Assembly (NCBI GenBank): GCA_019750465.1
Contig: JAIEOP010000302.1
Span: 1 to 35,626, forward strand
Direction: 5' to 3'
DNA length: 35,626 bases
Origin: Acetobacteraceae bacterium
GTDB lineage: Bacteria; Pseudomonadota; Alphaproteobacteria; Acetobacterales; Acetobacteraceae
Each line of letters begins with the position of its first letter. Position 1 is the first letter of the stretch. Made by a program: the position numbers and the translations under genes. Below the pieces are notes generated by a model. The model saw only the letters and a list, made by a program, of their open reading frames with translations, was not told the origin of the DNA and ran no database searches. Shown here piece after piece: positions 15,221-23,371 of this stretch.

Positions 15221-16468
15221 ATGCTGTCCACGACCTCCCTCACCCGCCGCGGCGCGCTGCTCGCCGGGTTCGGCGCCGCGCTGGGCCTGCCGGCGATCCG
15301 CCCCGCCTCCGGCCAGGGGGCGCCGATCAAGGTCGGCGTGCTGCACTCCCTGTCCGGCACCATGGCGATTTCCGAGACGGCGCTGCGCGACACCGTGCTG
15401 ATGATGGTCGAATGCATCAACGGCCGCGGCGGCCTGCTCGGCCGGCGCGTCGAGGCGGTGGTGGTGGATCCCGCCTCCAACTGGCCGCTCTTCGCCGAGA
15501 AGGCGCGCGAGCTGCTGCAGGTGCACAAGGTGGACGCGACCTTCGGTTGCTGGACCAGCGTGTCCCGCAAGTCCGTGCTGCCGGTCTTCGAGGAGCTGAA
15601 CGGCATGCTCTTCTATCCCGTCCAGTACGAGGGCGAGGAGGAGAGCAAGAACATCTTCTACACCGGCGCCGCGCCGAACCAGCAGGCGATCCCGGCGGTG
15701 GAGTACCTGATGTCGGGCGATGGCGGCGAGGCGAAGCGGATCGCCCTGCTCGGCACCGACTACGTCTATCCGCGCACCACGAACCGCATCCTGCGCGGCT
15801 TCCTGAACAGCAAGGGCATCGCCAATGCCGACATCATGGAGGAGTACACCCCGTTCGGGCACTCCGACTGGCAGGGCATCGTGGCGCGCGTGAAGCGCTT
15901 CGCCGGCGAGGGCAAGAAGACGGCGATCGTCTCCACCATCAACGGCGACGCGAACGTGCCGTTCTACCGCGAGCTCGGCAACCAGGGCATCAAGGCCGAG
16001 GACATCCCGTGCGTGGCGTTCTCGGTGGGCGAGGAGGAGCTGGCCGGCATCGATACCCGCCCCCTCGTCGGCCATCTGGCGGCGTGGAACTACTTCATGT
16101 CGATCCCCGGCGCACCGAATGCCGAGTTCAAGGCGCTGTGGCAGGCCTACATCAAGAACCCGAAGCGCGTCACCAACGACCCGATGGAGGCCACCTACAC
16201 CGGCTTCCGCATGTGGACCCAGGCGGTGGCGAAGGCCGGCACCACGGCGGTGGACGCCGTGCGCAGCGCGATGATCGGCCAGAAGCTGATGGCGCCCTGC
16301 GGCTTCGAGGAGGAGATGCTGCGCAACCACCATCTCTCGAAGCCGGTCTTCATCGGCGAGATCCAGGCCGACGGGCAGTTCAACATCGTCTGGAAGACGC
16401 CGAACGCAGTGCCGGCGGAGAACTGGTCGCCCTTCATCCCGGAGAACGCCAACCGGCGCCGCGGCTGA
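15221..16468 (+). CDS. urtA: urea ABC transporter substrate-binding protein UrtA
   Basis: This 415-aa periplasmic receptor starts with a twin-arginine-like signal (TRRGALLAGFGAALGLPAIR). The mature part begins PIKVGVLHSLSGTMAISE, and the diagnostic UrtA segments follow: FGCWTSVSRKSVLPVFEELN, MLFYPVQYEGEEESKNIFYT and GAAPNQQAIPAVEYL. It binds urea, possibly short amides, and delivers it to UrtBC. ATG 15221 has AAGGA six bases upstream; the ATG at 15215 is an alternative. It is the first gene of the operon behind the sigma-54-type promoter, and 148 bases of hairpin-forming repeats separate it from urtB, which may let it be made in excess. Confidence 0.95.
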   Translation: MLSTTSLTRRGALLAGFGAALGLPAIRPASGQGAPIKVGVLHSLSGTMAISETALRDTVLMMVECINGRGGLLGRRVEAVVVDPASNWPLFAEKARELLQVHKVDATFGCWTSVSRKSVLPVFEELNGMLFYPVQYEGEEESKNIFYTGAAPNQQAIPAVEYLMSGDGGEAKRIALLGTDYVYPRTTNRILRGFLNSKGIANADIMEEYTPFGHSDWQGIVARVKRFAGEGKKTAIVSTINGDANVPFYRELGNQGIKAEDIPCVAFSVGEEELAGIDTRPLVGHLAAWNYFMSIPGAPNAEFKALWQAYIKNPKRVTNDPMEATYTGFRMWTQAVAKAGTTAVDAVRSAMIGQKLMAPCGFEEEMLRNHHLSKPVFIGEIQADGQFNIVWKTPNAVPAENWSPFIPENANRRRG

Positions 16469-16476
16469 GCTGCAAG

Positions 16477-16587
16477 CCCCTCCCCCGCTGGCGGGGGAGG
16501 GGTACGGGGGTGGGGGTGGCTGGACGCAGGGGTCCATGGCCGAACCACGACCCCCACCCTGGCCCTCCCCCGCCAGCGGGGGAGGGG
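16477..16587. repeat. inverted pair of GC-rich palindromic repeats between urtA and urtB (copies 2 and 3)
   Basis: Copy 2 (16477-16502) has perfect 12-base arms CCCCTCCCCCGC and GCGGGGGAGGGG around a TG loop, followed by a GGGGGTGGGGGTGG tail. Copy 3 (16563-16586) is the same unit in the opposite direction, preceded by a C-rich tail complementary to that of copy 2. The pair can fold as two hairpins or one long stem, like a BIME in enterobacteria. It probably dampens or stabilises the transcript downstream of urtA. Confidence 0.8.
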
Positions 16588-16616
16588 ACATGGCGGCACG
16601 GCTGCCGGGATCCTGC

Positions 16617-18173
16617 ATGAAACACCGATCGATCGGCCTGCTTCTTCTGGTGCTTGCCGTCCTCCTGCCCGGTGTCGCGGTCAGCGCGCAGCAGCAGGAC
16701 GCCTTTGCGGCACAGGTCGCCGCACTCGCCGGCGGATTCGCGCAGCAGGCGGAGGCGGTGGAGCGCCTCGGCGCCTCGGGCGACCCGCGTGCCCTGCCGA
16801 TCCTGCGCGCGCTCTCCGAGGGGCGGCTGCGGAAGCTGCCCGACGGCATCGTCCTGGAACCCGGCGCCGAGGCGCCGTCGGAGGCCGAGGCGATCCGCAT
16901 CAACAACCGCGTCCGCCAGGCGCTGCGCGGCGCGCTGGGCCGCCTCTCCATCGTCTCGCCCGACCCCGCCGAGCGCCTGGCGGCGGCCGAGGCCGTGTTC
17001 CGCAGCCGCAGCGCGGAGAACGTGCCACTGCTGGAAACCGCCCTGGCGCGCGAAGGCGTGCCGCGCATCCGCGCGCAGATGGAGCTGGCGCTCGCCGCCT
17101 CCCGGCTCGTCGCCACGGATGAGAGCGTGAAGCGTGCGGCCATCGCGCGGCTCGGCGGCTCCGGCAGCACCGATGCGCGCGCGCTGCTGCTGGAGGCCCG
17201 CGCCGCCAATCCCTCGCTGCTGCTCGAGATCGAGGCGGCGACCGCCGCCATCGACCGCCAGCTCGCCATCCGCCGCACCGGCGAGACGCTGTTCCAGGGC
17301 CTCTCGCTCGGCTCCGTGCTGCTGCTGGCCGCGCTGGGCCTGGCCGTCACCTTCGGCGTCATGGGCGTGATCAACATGGCGCACGGCGAGTTCGTCATGC
17401 TCGGGGCCTACACCACCTTCGTGGTGCAGGAGGCCTGCCGCGGGGTGCCGTGGCTGCTGCCCTGGTCGCTGCCGCTCTCGATCCCCGCCGCCTTCCTGGT
17501 CGCGGCACTGGCCGGCGCGGCGCTGGAGCGCGGGCTGATCCGGCACCTCTACGGAAGGCCGCTGGAGACGCTGCTGATGACCTTCGGCGTCGGCATGATC
17601 CTGCAGCAGGCCGTGCGCATCGCCTTCGGCGCGCAGAACCGCGAGGTCCTCAGCCCGGCCTGGATGCAGGGCACGATCACCCTGCCATGGATCGGCGTTC
17701 CGGTGACGCAGAACCGGCTGTGGATCATCGTCTTCGGGCTCCTGGTCTTCGCGCTGGTGGTGGCGGCCATCCGCTTCACCCGCTTCGGCCTCGAGATGCG
17801 CGCGGTGGTGCAGAACCGGCGCATCGCCGCCACCATGGGCATCCGCACCGGCCGCGTCGATGCGCTGACCTTTGCCTTCGGCTCCGGCATCGCGGGGATG
17901 GCCGGCGTGGCGCTCAGCCAGATCGACAACGTCTCGCCCAACCTCGGCACCGGCTACATCATCGACAGCTTCATGGTGGTGGTGTTCGGCGGCGTGGGAT
18001 CGCTGGCGGGCACGCTGGTCGGCGCCTTCACGCTGGGTGTGGTCAACAAGGTGCTGGAACCCTGGGCCGGCGCGGTGCTGGCCAAGGTCGCGGTGCTGGT
18101 GGCGCTGATGCTGTTCATCCAGCGCCGGCCGCGCGGCCTCTTTGCCCTCAAGGGCCGGGCGGCCGAGGCATGA
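16617..18173 (+). CDS. urtB: urea ABC transporter permease UrtB
   Basis: This 518-aa protein has a signal sequence (SIGLLLLVLAVLLPGVAVSA), then a helical repeat-like region of about 200 residues, typical of UrtB, and a LivH-like permease domain. The permease part starts GETLFQGLSLGSVLLLAALG, has VMGVINMAHGEFVMLGAY, and ends LFIQRRPRGLFALKGR. It forms the urea channel with UrtC. ATG 16617 starts the signal peptide directly; an upstream ATG at 16590 has a strong GGGGGAGGGGAC in front, but that sequence is one arm of the intergenic repeat. The last bases overlap the urtC start (ATGA). Confidence 0.94.
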   Translation: MKHRSIGLLLLVLAVLLPGVAVSAQQQDAFAAQVAALAGGFAQQAEAVERLGASGDPRALPILRALSEGRLRKLPDGIVLEPGAEAPSEAEAIRINNRVRQALRGALGRLSIVSPDPAERLAAAEAVFRSRSAENVPLLETALAREGVPRIRAQMELALAASRLVATDESVKRAAIARLGGSGSTDARALLLEARAANPSLLLEIEAATAAIDRQLAIRRTGETLFQGLSLGSVLLLAALGLAVTFGVMGVINMAHGEFVMLGAYTTFVVQEACRGVPWLLPWSLPLSIPAAFLVAALAGAALERGLIRHLYGRPLETLLMTFGVGMILQQAVRIAFGAQNREVLSPAWMQGTITLPWIGVPVTQNRLWIIVFGLLVFALVVAAIRFTRFGLEMRAVVQNRRIAATMGIRTGRVDALTFAFGSGIAGMAGVALSQIDNVSPNLGTGYIIDSFMVVVFGGVGSLAGTLVGAFTLGVVNKVLEPWAGAVLAKVAVLVALMLFIQRRPRGLFALKGRAAEA

Positions 18174-19273
18174 GCGCGACCACGCTCGCCGCGGCACCCC
18201 CAGCGGGCCGCGCGCGCGTCACGCTGCGGCTGGTTCTGGCCGGTGCGATCCTGCTCCTCGCCCTGCTGCCGGCATTGAACCGGCTGCCGGCGGATGCGGC
18301 GCTGCACGTCTCCGACTTCACCATCGCCGTGACGGGCAAGTGGATCACCTATGCGATCCTCGCGCTCTCGATCGACCTGGCCTGGGGGTATGCCGGCATC
18401 CTCTCGCTCGGGCACGGCGCCTTCTTCGCGCTGGGGGGCTATGCGATCGGCATGCACCTGATGCGGCTGATCGGACCGCGCGGCGTCTATGGCCACCCGG
18501 TGCTGCCTGACTTCATGGTCTTCCTCGGCTGGCCGGAGCTGCCCTGGTACTGGTGGGGCTTCCAGCACTTCCCCTTCGCGCTGCTGATGGCGCTGTTCGT
18601 GCCGGGCCTGCTGGCGCTGGTGGTGGGCTGGCTCGCCTTCCGCAGCCGCATCACCGGCGTCTATCTCTCGATCCTGACGCAGGCGATGACCTATGCGCTG
18701 ATGCTGGCGTTCTTCCGCAACGACATGGGCTTCGGCGGCAACAACGGCTTCACCGACTTCAAGGAGCTGCTGGGGATGCCGCTGAACACGGGCAACGCCC
18801 GGGCGGTGCTGTTCTACGCCTCGCTGGCGGCGCTGCTGGGGTGCCTCTGGCTGTGTGCACGCATCACCGCCTCCAAGCTGGGGCGGGTGCTGGTGGCGAT
18901 CCGCGATGCCGAAAGCCGCATCCGCTTCCTTGGCTACGACGTGACGCAGCACAAGCTGTTCGTCTTCGTGCTCTCGGCAATGATGGCGGGCCTCGCCGGC
19001 GCGCTCTACGTGCCGCAGGTCGGCATCATCAACCCCGGCGAGTTCAGCCCGGGCAACTCCATCGAGGCCGTGGTCTGGGTGGCGGTCGGCGGGCGTGGCA
19101 CGCTGGCCGGCGCGCTGCTCGGCGCCTTTTCGGTGAACGCGCTGAAGACCTGGCTGACCACGGTGGCGCCGGAGTTCTGGCTGTTCGTGCTGGGTGGCAT
19201 CTTCGTTGCGGTGACGCTGTTCCTGCCGCGCGGCCTGGTCGGGCTGCTGGACCGCAGGGGGACGGGGCGATGA
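18170..19273 (+). CDS. urtC: urea ABC transporter permease UrtC
   Basis: This 367-aa inner-membrane protein is the LivM-like partner of UrtB. It has a first segment LVLAGAILLLALLPALNRL, the family motif WGYAGILSLGHGAFFALGGY, and RNDMGFGGNNGFTDFKELLG, which is characteristic of UrtC. It ends with LFLPRGLVGLL. Its ATG at 18170 overlaps the urtB stop and its own stop overlaps the urtD start, so all three are translationally coupled. Confidence 0.95.
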   Translation: MSATTLAAAPPAGRARVTLRLVLAGAILLLALLPALNRLPADAALHVSDFTIAVTGKWITYAILALSIDLAWGYAGILSLGHGAFFALGGYAIGMHLMRLIGPRGVYGHPVLPDFMVFLGWPELPWYWWGFQHFPFALLMALFVPGLLALVVGWLAFRSRITGVYLSILTQAMTYALMLAFFRNDMGFGGNNGFTDFKELLGMPLNTGNARAVLFYASLAALLGCLWLCARITASKLGRVLVAIRDAESRIRFLGYDVTQHKLFVFVLSAMMAGLAGALYVPQVGIINPGEFSPGNSIEAVVWVAVGGRGTLAGALLGAFSVNALKTWLTTVAPEFWLFVLGGIFVAVTLFLPRGLVGLLDRRGTGR

Positions 19274-20079
19274 GCGAGTCGTCCCAGGCCGTGCTGCCGA
19301 TGGAACGGCCGCCCGTTCTCGGACGCCCGCGCCCGCCGCGCAGCGACGCCGTGCTCTACCTCGATGGCGTCTCGGTGGTGTTCGACGGGTTCCGGGCGCT
19401 GAACAACCTCTCGCTCATCGTCGAACAGGGTGAGCTGCGCGCCGTGATAGGCCCGAACGGCGCAGGCAAGACCACGATGATGGACGTCATCACCGGCAAG
19501 ACCCGCCCCACCGAGGGCGTGGTGCAGTTCCGCGACATCGACCTCACGCGGCTGGATGAGGCCGCCATCGCCAATCTCGGCATCGGGCGGAAATTCCAGA
19601 AGCCCACCGTGTTCGACGCGCTGACCGTGTTCGAGAACCTGGAACTGGCGCTCAAGGCGCCGCGCAATCCCTGGGCCTGCCTGCGCTGGATGCTCTCCGG
19701 GGAGGCGCGCGACCGCATCGCCGCGACGCTGGCCGAGATCGGGCTTACCGCCCGCGCCGGCGACCGAGCCGCGATCCTCAGCCATGGCCAGCGGCAATGG
19801 CTGGAGATCGGCATGCTGCTGATGCAGGATCCCGAGGTGCTGCTGGTGGATGAGCCCGTGGCCGGCATGACCGACCAGGAAACCGAGCACACCGCCGCGC
19901 TGCTGCGCCGGATCGCCGACGGGCGGCGCAGCGTCGTGGTGGTGGAGCATGATCTCGAATTCGTCCGCGCGCTGGGCTGCAAGGTGACGGTGCTGTGCGA
20001 GGGCGCGATGCTGTCGGAGGGGAGCATCGACCACGTGCAGAACGACCCGCGGGTGGTCGAGGTGTATCTGGGGCGGTAG
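19270..20079 (+). CDS. urtD: urea ABC transporter ATP-binding protein UrtD
   Basis: This 269-aa ATPase has Walker A GPNGAGKTT, the Q-loop region GIGRKFQKPTVFDALTVFEN, signature LSHGQRQWLEIGM, Walker B VLLVDEPVAGM and the switch His in VVEHD. The LSHGQ variant and FQKPTVF are typical of UrtD rather than of LivG. It energises the UrtBC channel with UrtE at the cytoplasmic face. The N-terminal 35 residues are a proline-rich extension before the ABC fold. It starts in the urtC stop codon. Confidence 0.94.
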   Translation: MSESSQAVLPMERPPVLGRPRPPRSDAVLYLDGVSVVFDGFRALNNLSLIVEQGELRAVIGPNGAGKTTMMDVITGKTRPTEGVVQFRDIDLTRLDEAAIANLGIGRKFQKPTVFDALTVFENLELALKAPRNPWACLRWMLSGEARDRIAATLAEIGLTARAGDRAAILSHGQRQWLEIGMLLMQDPEVLLVDEPVAGMTDQETEHTAALLRRIADGRRSVVVVEHDLEFVRALGCKVTVLCEGAMLSEGSIDHVQNDPRVVEVYLGR

Positions 20080-20121
20080 GGAAGCAAGCGATGTCCGGCG
20101 GCACGGCCACCCCCACCCCGC

Positions 20122-20145
20122 CCCTCCCCCGCCAGCGGGGGAGGG
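20122..20145. repeat. GC-rich palindromic repeat between urtD and urtE (copy 4)
   Basis: The arms CCCTCCCCCGC and GCGGGGGAGGG flank a CA loop, with the C-rich tail CCACCCCCACCCC directly upstream as in copy 3. The right arm lies in front of the urtE start and, together with the following GAGTAGGG, supplies the Shine-Dalgarno-like sequence, so folding could hide it. Confidence 0.75.
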
Positions 20146-20154
20146 AGTAGGGCG

Positions 20155-20847
20155 ATGCTGCGCGTCGAAGCGATCGACCTGTCCTACGGCGCCAGCCGGT
20201 GCCTGCGCGGCGTCAGCCTGGAGGCCGATCCCGGGCGGATCACCTGCGTGCTGGGCCGCAACGGCGTCGGCAAGTCCTCGCTCATGCGCGCCATCATGGG
20301 GCTGGAGCGGATCCAGGCCGGGCGCATCCTGTGGGAAGGCCGCGACGTCTCCCGGATGGCGCCCGCCGAGCGCGCCCGCGCCGGGATCGGCTACGTGCCG
20401 CAGGGGCGCGAGATCTTCCCCTTCCTCACCGTGCAGGAGAACCTGGAGACGGCGCTCGCCGCGGCGCCGCGCGGCTCCAAGGTGCCGGAGGAGGTGTTCG
20501 CCCTCTTTCCCATCCTGCAGCAATTCCTCAGGCGGCGCGGCGGCGACCTCTCCGGCGGGCAGCAGCAGCAACTGGCGATCGCCCGCGCCCTGACCGCGCG
20601 CCCCCGCCTGCTCATCCTCGACGAGCCGACCGAGGGCATCCAGCCCAACATCATCAAGGACATCGCCCGCGTCATCCGGCTGCTGGCCCGCGAGCGCAAC
20701 TTCGCCGTGGTGCTGGTGGAGCAGTACTTCGAATTCGCCCGCGACCTCGCCGACCGCATCGCCGTGATGGTGCGCGGCGAGGTGGCGCTCGGCGGTGCGG
20801 TCGAGGCGCTGGACGATGCAACCGTGCGGCGGCTGCTGACCGTGTAG
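20155..20847 (+). CDS. urtE: urea ABC transporter ATP-binding protein UrtE
   Basis: This 230-aa ATPase is the LivF-like second nucleotide-binding subunit. It shows Walker A GRNGVGKSS, IGYVPQGREIFPFLTVQENL, signature LSGGQQQQLAIARAL, Walker B LLILDEPTEGIQPNI and VLVEQYFEFA with the switch residue as Gln, as is usual in LivF/UrtE. It completes the urtABCDE set. It is separated from urtD by 75 bases holding the palindromic repeat. The end of the gene is duplicated: the 16 bases covering the last codons and the stop are repeated immediately downstream. No urease gene follows in this window. Confidence 0.94.
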   Translation: MLRVEAIDLSYGASRCLRGVSLEADPGRITCVLGRNGVGKSSLMRAIMGLERIQAGRILWEGRDVSRMAPAERARAGIGYVPQGREIFPFLTVQENLETALAAAPRGSKVPEEVFALFPILQQFLRRRGGDLSGGQQQQLAIARALTARPRLLILDEPTEGIQPNIIKDIARVIRLLARERNFAVVLVEQYFEFARDLADRIAVMVRGEVALGGAVEALDDATVRRLLTV

Positions 20848-20866
20848 CCTGCTGACCGTGTAGCCT
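20835..20866. repeat. 16-bp exact tandem duplication over the urtE stop codon
   Basis: GCTGACCGTGTAGCCT occurs twice head to tail (20835-20850 and 20851-20866). The first copy contains the final codons and TAG of urtE; the second is outside the gene. It leaves the protein unchanged. Confidence 0.9.
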
Positions 20867-20947
20867 GCCCGGGCGTTACCGATGCAGCCGCCCAGCCGAA
20901 GATCCGGCCGGGCGCGGTACCCTTCCCTGCGCCAGGATGATCGCCGC

Positions 20948-22297
20948 ATGTCCCAGCACGCCACCCCGCCGCCCCGCGCGCAGCCCCATGTCGTCATCGT
21001 CGGCGCCGGCTTCGGCGGGTTGGAGGCGGCGCGCACGCTGCGCCACGCGCCGGTGGACGTCACGCTGCTCGATCGCCGCAACCACCACCTGTTCCAGCCG
21101 CTGCTCTACCAGGTGGCGACGGCGGCGCTCTCGCCCGGCGATATCGCCTGGCCGATCCGCGGCATCTTCCGCAACCAGCGCAACGTCACCGTGCTGCTGG
21201 CCGAGGCGGCCGGCGTCGATCCCACGGCGCGGCGCGTGCTGCTCGGCGGGGCCGGCGCGGGCATTCCCTATGACATGCTGGTGCTCGCCACCGGCGCGAC
21301 GCACGGCTATTTCGGCAACGAGCACTGGGCCGGGCACGCCCCCGGCCTGAAGACCATCGAGGACGCGACCGAGCTGCGCCGCCGCCTGCTGCTGGCCTTC
21401 GAACGGGCGGAGCTGACCGACGACCCCGCCGCCCGCGCCAGGCTGCTCACCTTCGCCGTCATCGGCGGCGGCCCGACCGGCGTCGAGATGGCCGGCGCCA
21501 TCGTCGAACTCGCGCGGCACACGCTGCGCGGCGAATTCCGCCGCATCGACACCCGCGCCGCCCGCGTGCTGCTGATCGAGGCCGGGCCGCGCGTGCTCTC
21601 CACCATGCCGCCGGAGCTGTCGGAAACCGCGCGGCGCTCGCTTGCGGGCATGGGCGTCGAGGTGCTGACCGGCAGCCCCGTCACCGATGTCGGGCCGGAT
21701 GGCGTGATGCTGGGCGACCGCGCGGTGCCGGCCGCCACCATCCTCTGGGCGGCCGGCGTGCGCGCCTCGCCCGCCGCCGCCTGGCTCGGCGCGGAGGCCG
21801 ACCGTGCCGGACGCGTGGTGGTGGGCCCCGACCTCGCGCTGCCCGGCCACCCGGAAATCTTCGTCATCGGCGACACCGCCGCGGCGAAGGACGGCAAGGG
21901 GCGGCCGGTGCCCGGCATCGCGCCCGCGGCGAAGCAGATGGGCCGCTTCGTCGGCGGGGTGATCGCCGCGCGCGCCGCGGGGCGGGCGCCGCCGAAGGCC
22001 TTCGCCTATCGCCACCACGGCGACCTCGCCACCATCGGCCGTCGCTCCGCCGTGGTGGAGCTGGGACGCCTGCGGCTCACTGGCCTGCTCGGCTGGCTGT
22101 TCTGGAGCGTCGCGCACGTGTTCTACCTGATCGGCGCGCGCAGCCGGATCGTCGTCTCGGTGAATTGGGTGTGGAACTATCTCACCCTGCAGCGCGGTGC
22201 GCGGCTGATCACCCGAGGATCGCCGGCGGATGCGGCGCCGCCGGGCCGGCACGCCGATGCGCGGGTGCTGGAACCCGCTGGCGATTGCCGCCGCTGA
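20948..22297 (+). CDS. ndh: NAD(P)/FAD-dependent oxidoreductase, type II NADH dehydrogenase
   Basis: This 449-aa flavoprotein has the FAD-binding VIVGAGFGGLEAART near the N-terminus, LLYQVATAALSPGDIAWPIR (quinone-site region of NDH-2), a second dinucleotide fold AVIGGGPTGVEMAG for NADH, and the FAD-contacting IFVIGDTAA. The hydrophobic C-terminal segment LTGLLGWLFWSVAHVFYLIG fits the membrane-associating tail. It would pass electrons from NADH to quinone without pumping protons. ATG 20948 is preferred to 20882, since the extension is Arg/Ser-rich and overlaps the duplication downstream of urtE. Its stop directly abuts the stop of the convergent hydrolase gene. Confidence 0.88.
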   Translation: MSQHATPPPRAQPHVVIVGAGFGGLEAARTLRHAPVDVTLLDRRNHHLFQPLLYQVATAALSPGDIAWPIRGIFRNQRNVTVLLAEAAGVDPTARRVLLGGAGAGIPYDMLVLATGATHGYFGNEHWAGHAPGLKTIEDATELRRRLLLAFERAELTDDPAARARLLTFAVIGGGPTGVEMAGAIVELARHTLRGEFRRIDTRAARVLLIEAGPRVLSTMPPELSETARRSLAGMGVEVLTGSPVTDVGPDGVMLGDRAVPAATILWAAGVRASPAAAWLGAEADRAGRVVVGPDLALPGHPEIFVIGDTAAAKDGKGRPVPGIAPAAKQMGRFVGGVIAARAAGRAPPKAFAYRHHGDLATIGRRSAVVELGRLRLTGLLGWLFWSVAHVFYLIGARSRIVVSVNWVWNYLTLQRGARLITRGSPADAAPPGRHADARVLEPAGDCRR

Positions 22298-23200
22298 TCA
22301 GGGCAGCGCGCCGCCCTTCATCTTCACGGGAATGCGAAGGTAGCGCACCCCATTGCTCTCCGCCGGCGGGAAGCGTCCCGCGCGCATGTTCACCTGGATG
22401 GAGGGCAGCAGCAGCAACGGCGGCGCCAGCTTCGCGTCGCGCGCCTCGCGCAGCGCGACGAACTCGGCCTCCGTCATCCCGTCCTTCACATGCGGGTTGC
22501 GCGCGCGCTGCTCGGCGACCGTGCTCTCCCAGGCGAACACGTCCCGCCCCGGCGCCTTGTAGTCGTGGCCGACGAAGATCCGCATCTCCGGCGGCAGGCT
22601 GAGCAGCTTGCGGATCGACCGGTAGAGCGCCTGGGCCGAGCCGCCCGGGAAGTCGCAGCGCGCCGTGCCGTAGTCCGGCATGAAGATCGTGTCGCCGACG
22701 AAGGCGGCCCGCTCCGCGACGATGTAGGCGACGCAGGCCGGGGTATGGCCGGGCATGTGCATCACCCGCACCGGCAGCGAGCCGATGCGGAACATCTCCC
22801 CGTCGCCGAACAGGTGGTCGAAGTCGCCGCCATCGGGCTTCACGTCCTCGGCATTGAAGGCGGGGCGGAAGATCTGCTGCACTTCCTTGATGCGCTCGCC
22901 GATGCCGATGCGCGCGGTGTTGGTGCGCAGCTTGATGTAGGGACTGGCGGTGAGATGGTCGGCATGCACATGGGTCTCCAGCACCCAGTGCAGCGTGATG
23001 TCAGCCTCCCGCGCGGCGGCGAGCACCGTGTCGGCGCTCCGCGTGTCGGCTTCGCCGGAACGGTTGTCCCAGTCCAGAACGGGGTCGATGATTGCCCCCT
23101 CCATGGTGGCGGGGTCCCAGACCAGGTAGGTGACGGTATTGGTGGCCTCGTCGAAGAAGGCACGGACCGCAGGACCGGCTTCGGGTGCACTTGCCGCCAT
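22298..23200 (-). CDS. MBL-fold hydrolase, persulfide dioxygenase/Blh-like
   Basis: This 300-aa MBL protein has THVHADH (H77, H79, D81, H82), MPGHTPACVAYIV, FVGDTIFMPDYGTARCDFPG and VGHDYKAPGRD. That set, and ARCDFPGG in particular, matches ETHE1-like sulfur dioxygenases and the related Blh proteins, which oxidise glutathione persulfide in sulfide detoxification. The C-terminal tail of about 60 residues (ending in IPVKMKGGALP) fits the Blh-type length. ATG 23200 has AAGGAGGAT upstream, a clear ribosome binding site. It is divergent from the oxygenase gene and adjoins NDH-2 tail to tail. Confidence 0.85.
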   Translation of the reverse strand: MAASAPEAGPAVRAFFDEATNTVTYLVWDPATMEGAIIDPVLDWDNRSGEADTRSADTVLAAAREADITLHWVLETHVHADHLTASPYIKLRTNTARIGIGERIKEVQQIFRPAFNAEDVKPDGGDFDHLFGDGEMFRIGSLPVRVMHMPGHTPACVAYIVAERAAFVGDTIFMPDYGTARCDFPGGSAQALYRSIRKLLSLPPEMRIFVGHDYKAPGRDVFAWESTVAEQRARNPHVKDGMTEAEFVALREARDAKLAPPLLLLPSIQVNMRAGRFPPAESNGVRYLRIPVKMKGGALP

Positions 23201-23371
23201 CGCATCCTCCTTGAGGGTCCGGGCGGGCCGGACTCGCCGCGTGATCATAGCCGAGCCGGGCCCCCGGACGGCAGGCCTCCTCTTCTGCCGGGCGTTCACT
23301 TGGCGGAGGCTTCCCGCGGGCCGGCACCCGTCCTAGGCTTGCCGGACCGCCGCGACAGGAGACCGCCGCCC

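Noticed and set aside
16590-16616. ATG 16590 as the urtB start
   Set aside because: Its ribosome binding site is the arm of the dispersed repeat, and the signal peptide begins only at ATG 16617; it remains possible but less likely.
15008-17398. Long minus-strand frame opposite urtA and urtB
   Set aside because: It crosses the hairpin-rich gap, is low in complexity and is antisense to the well-identified urt genes.
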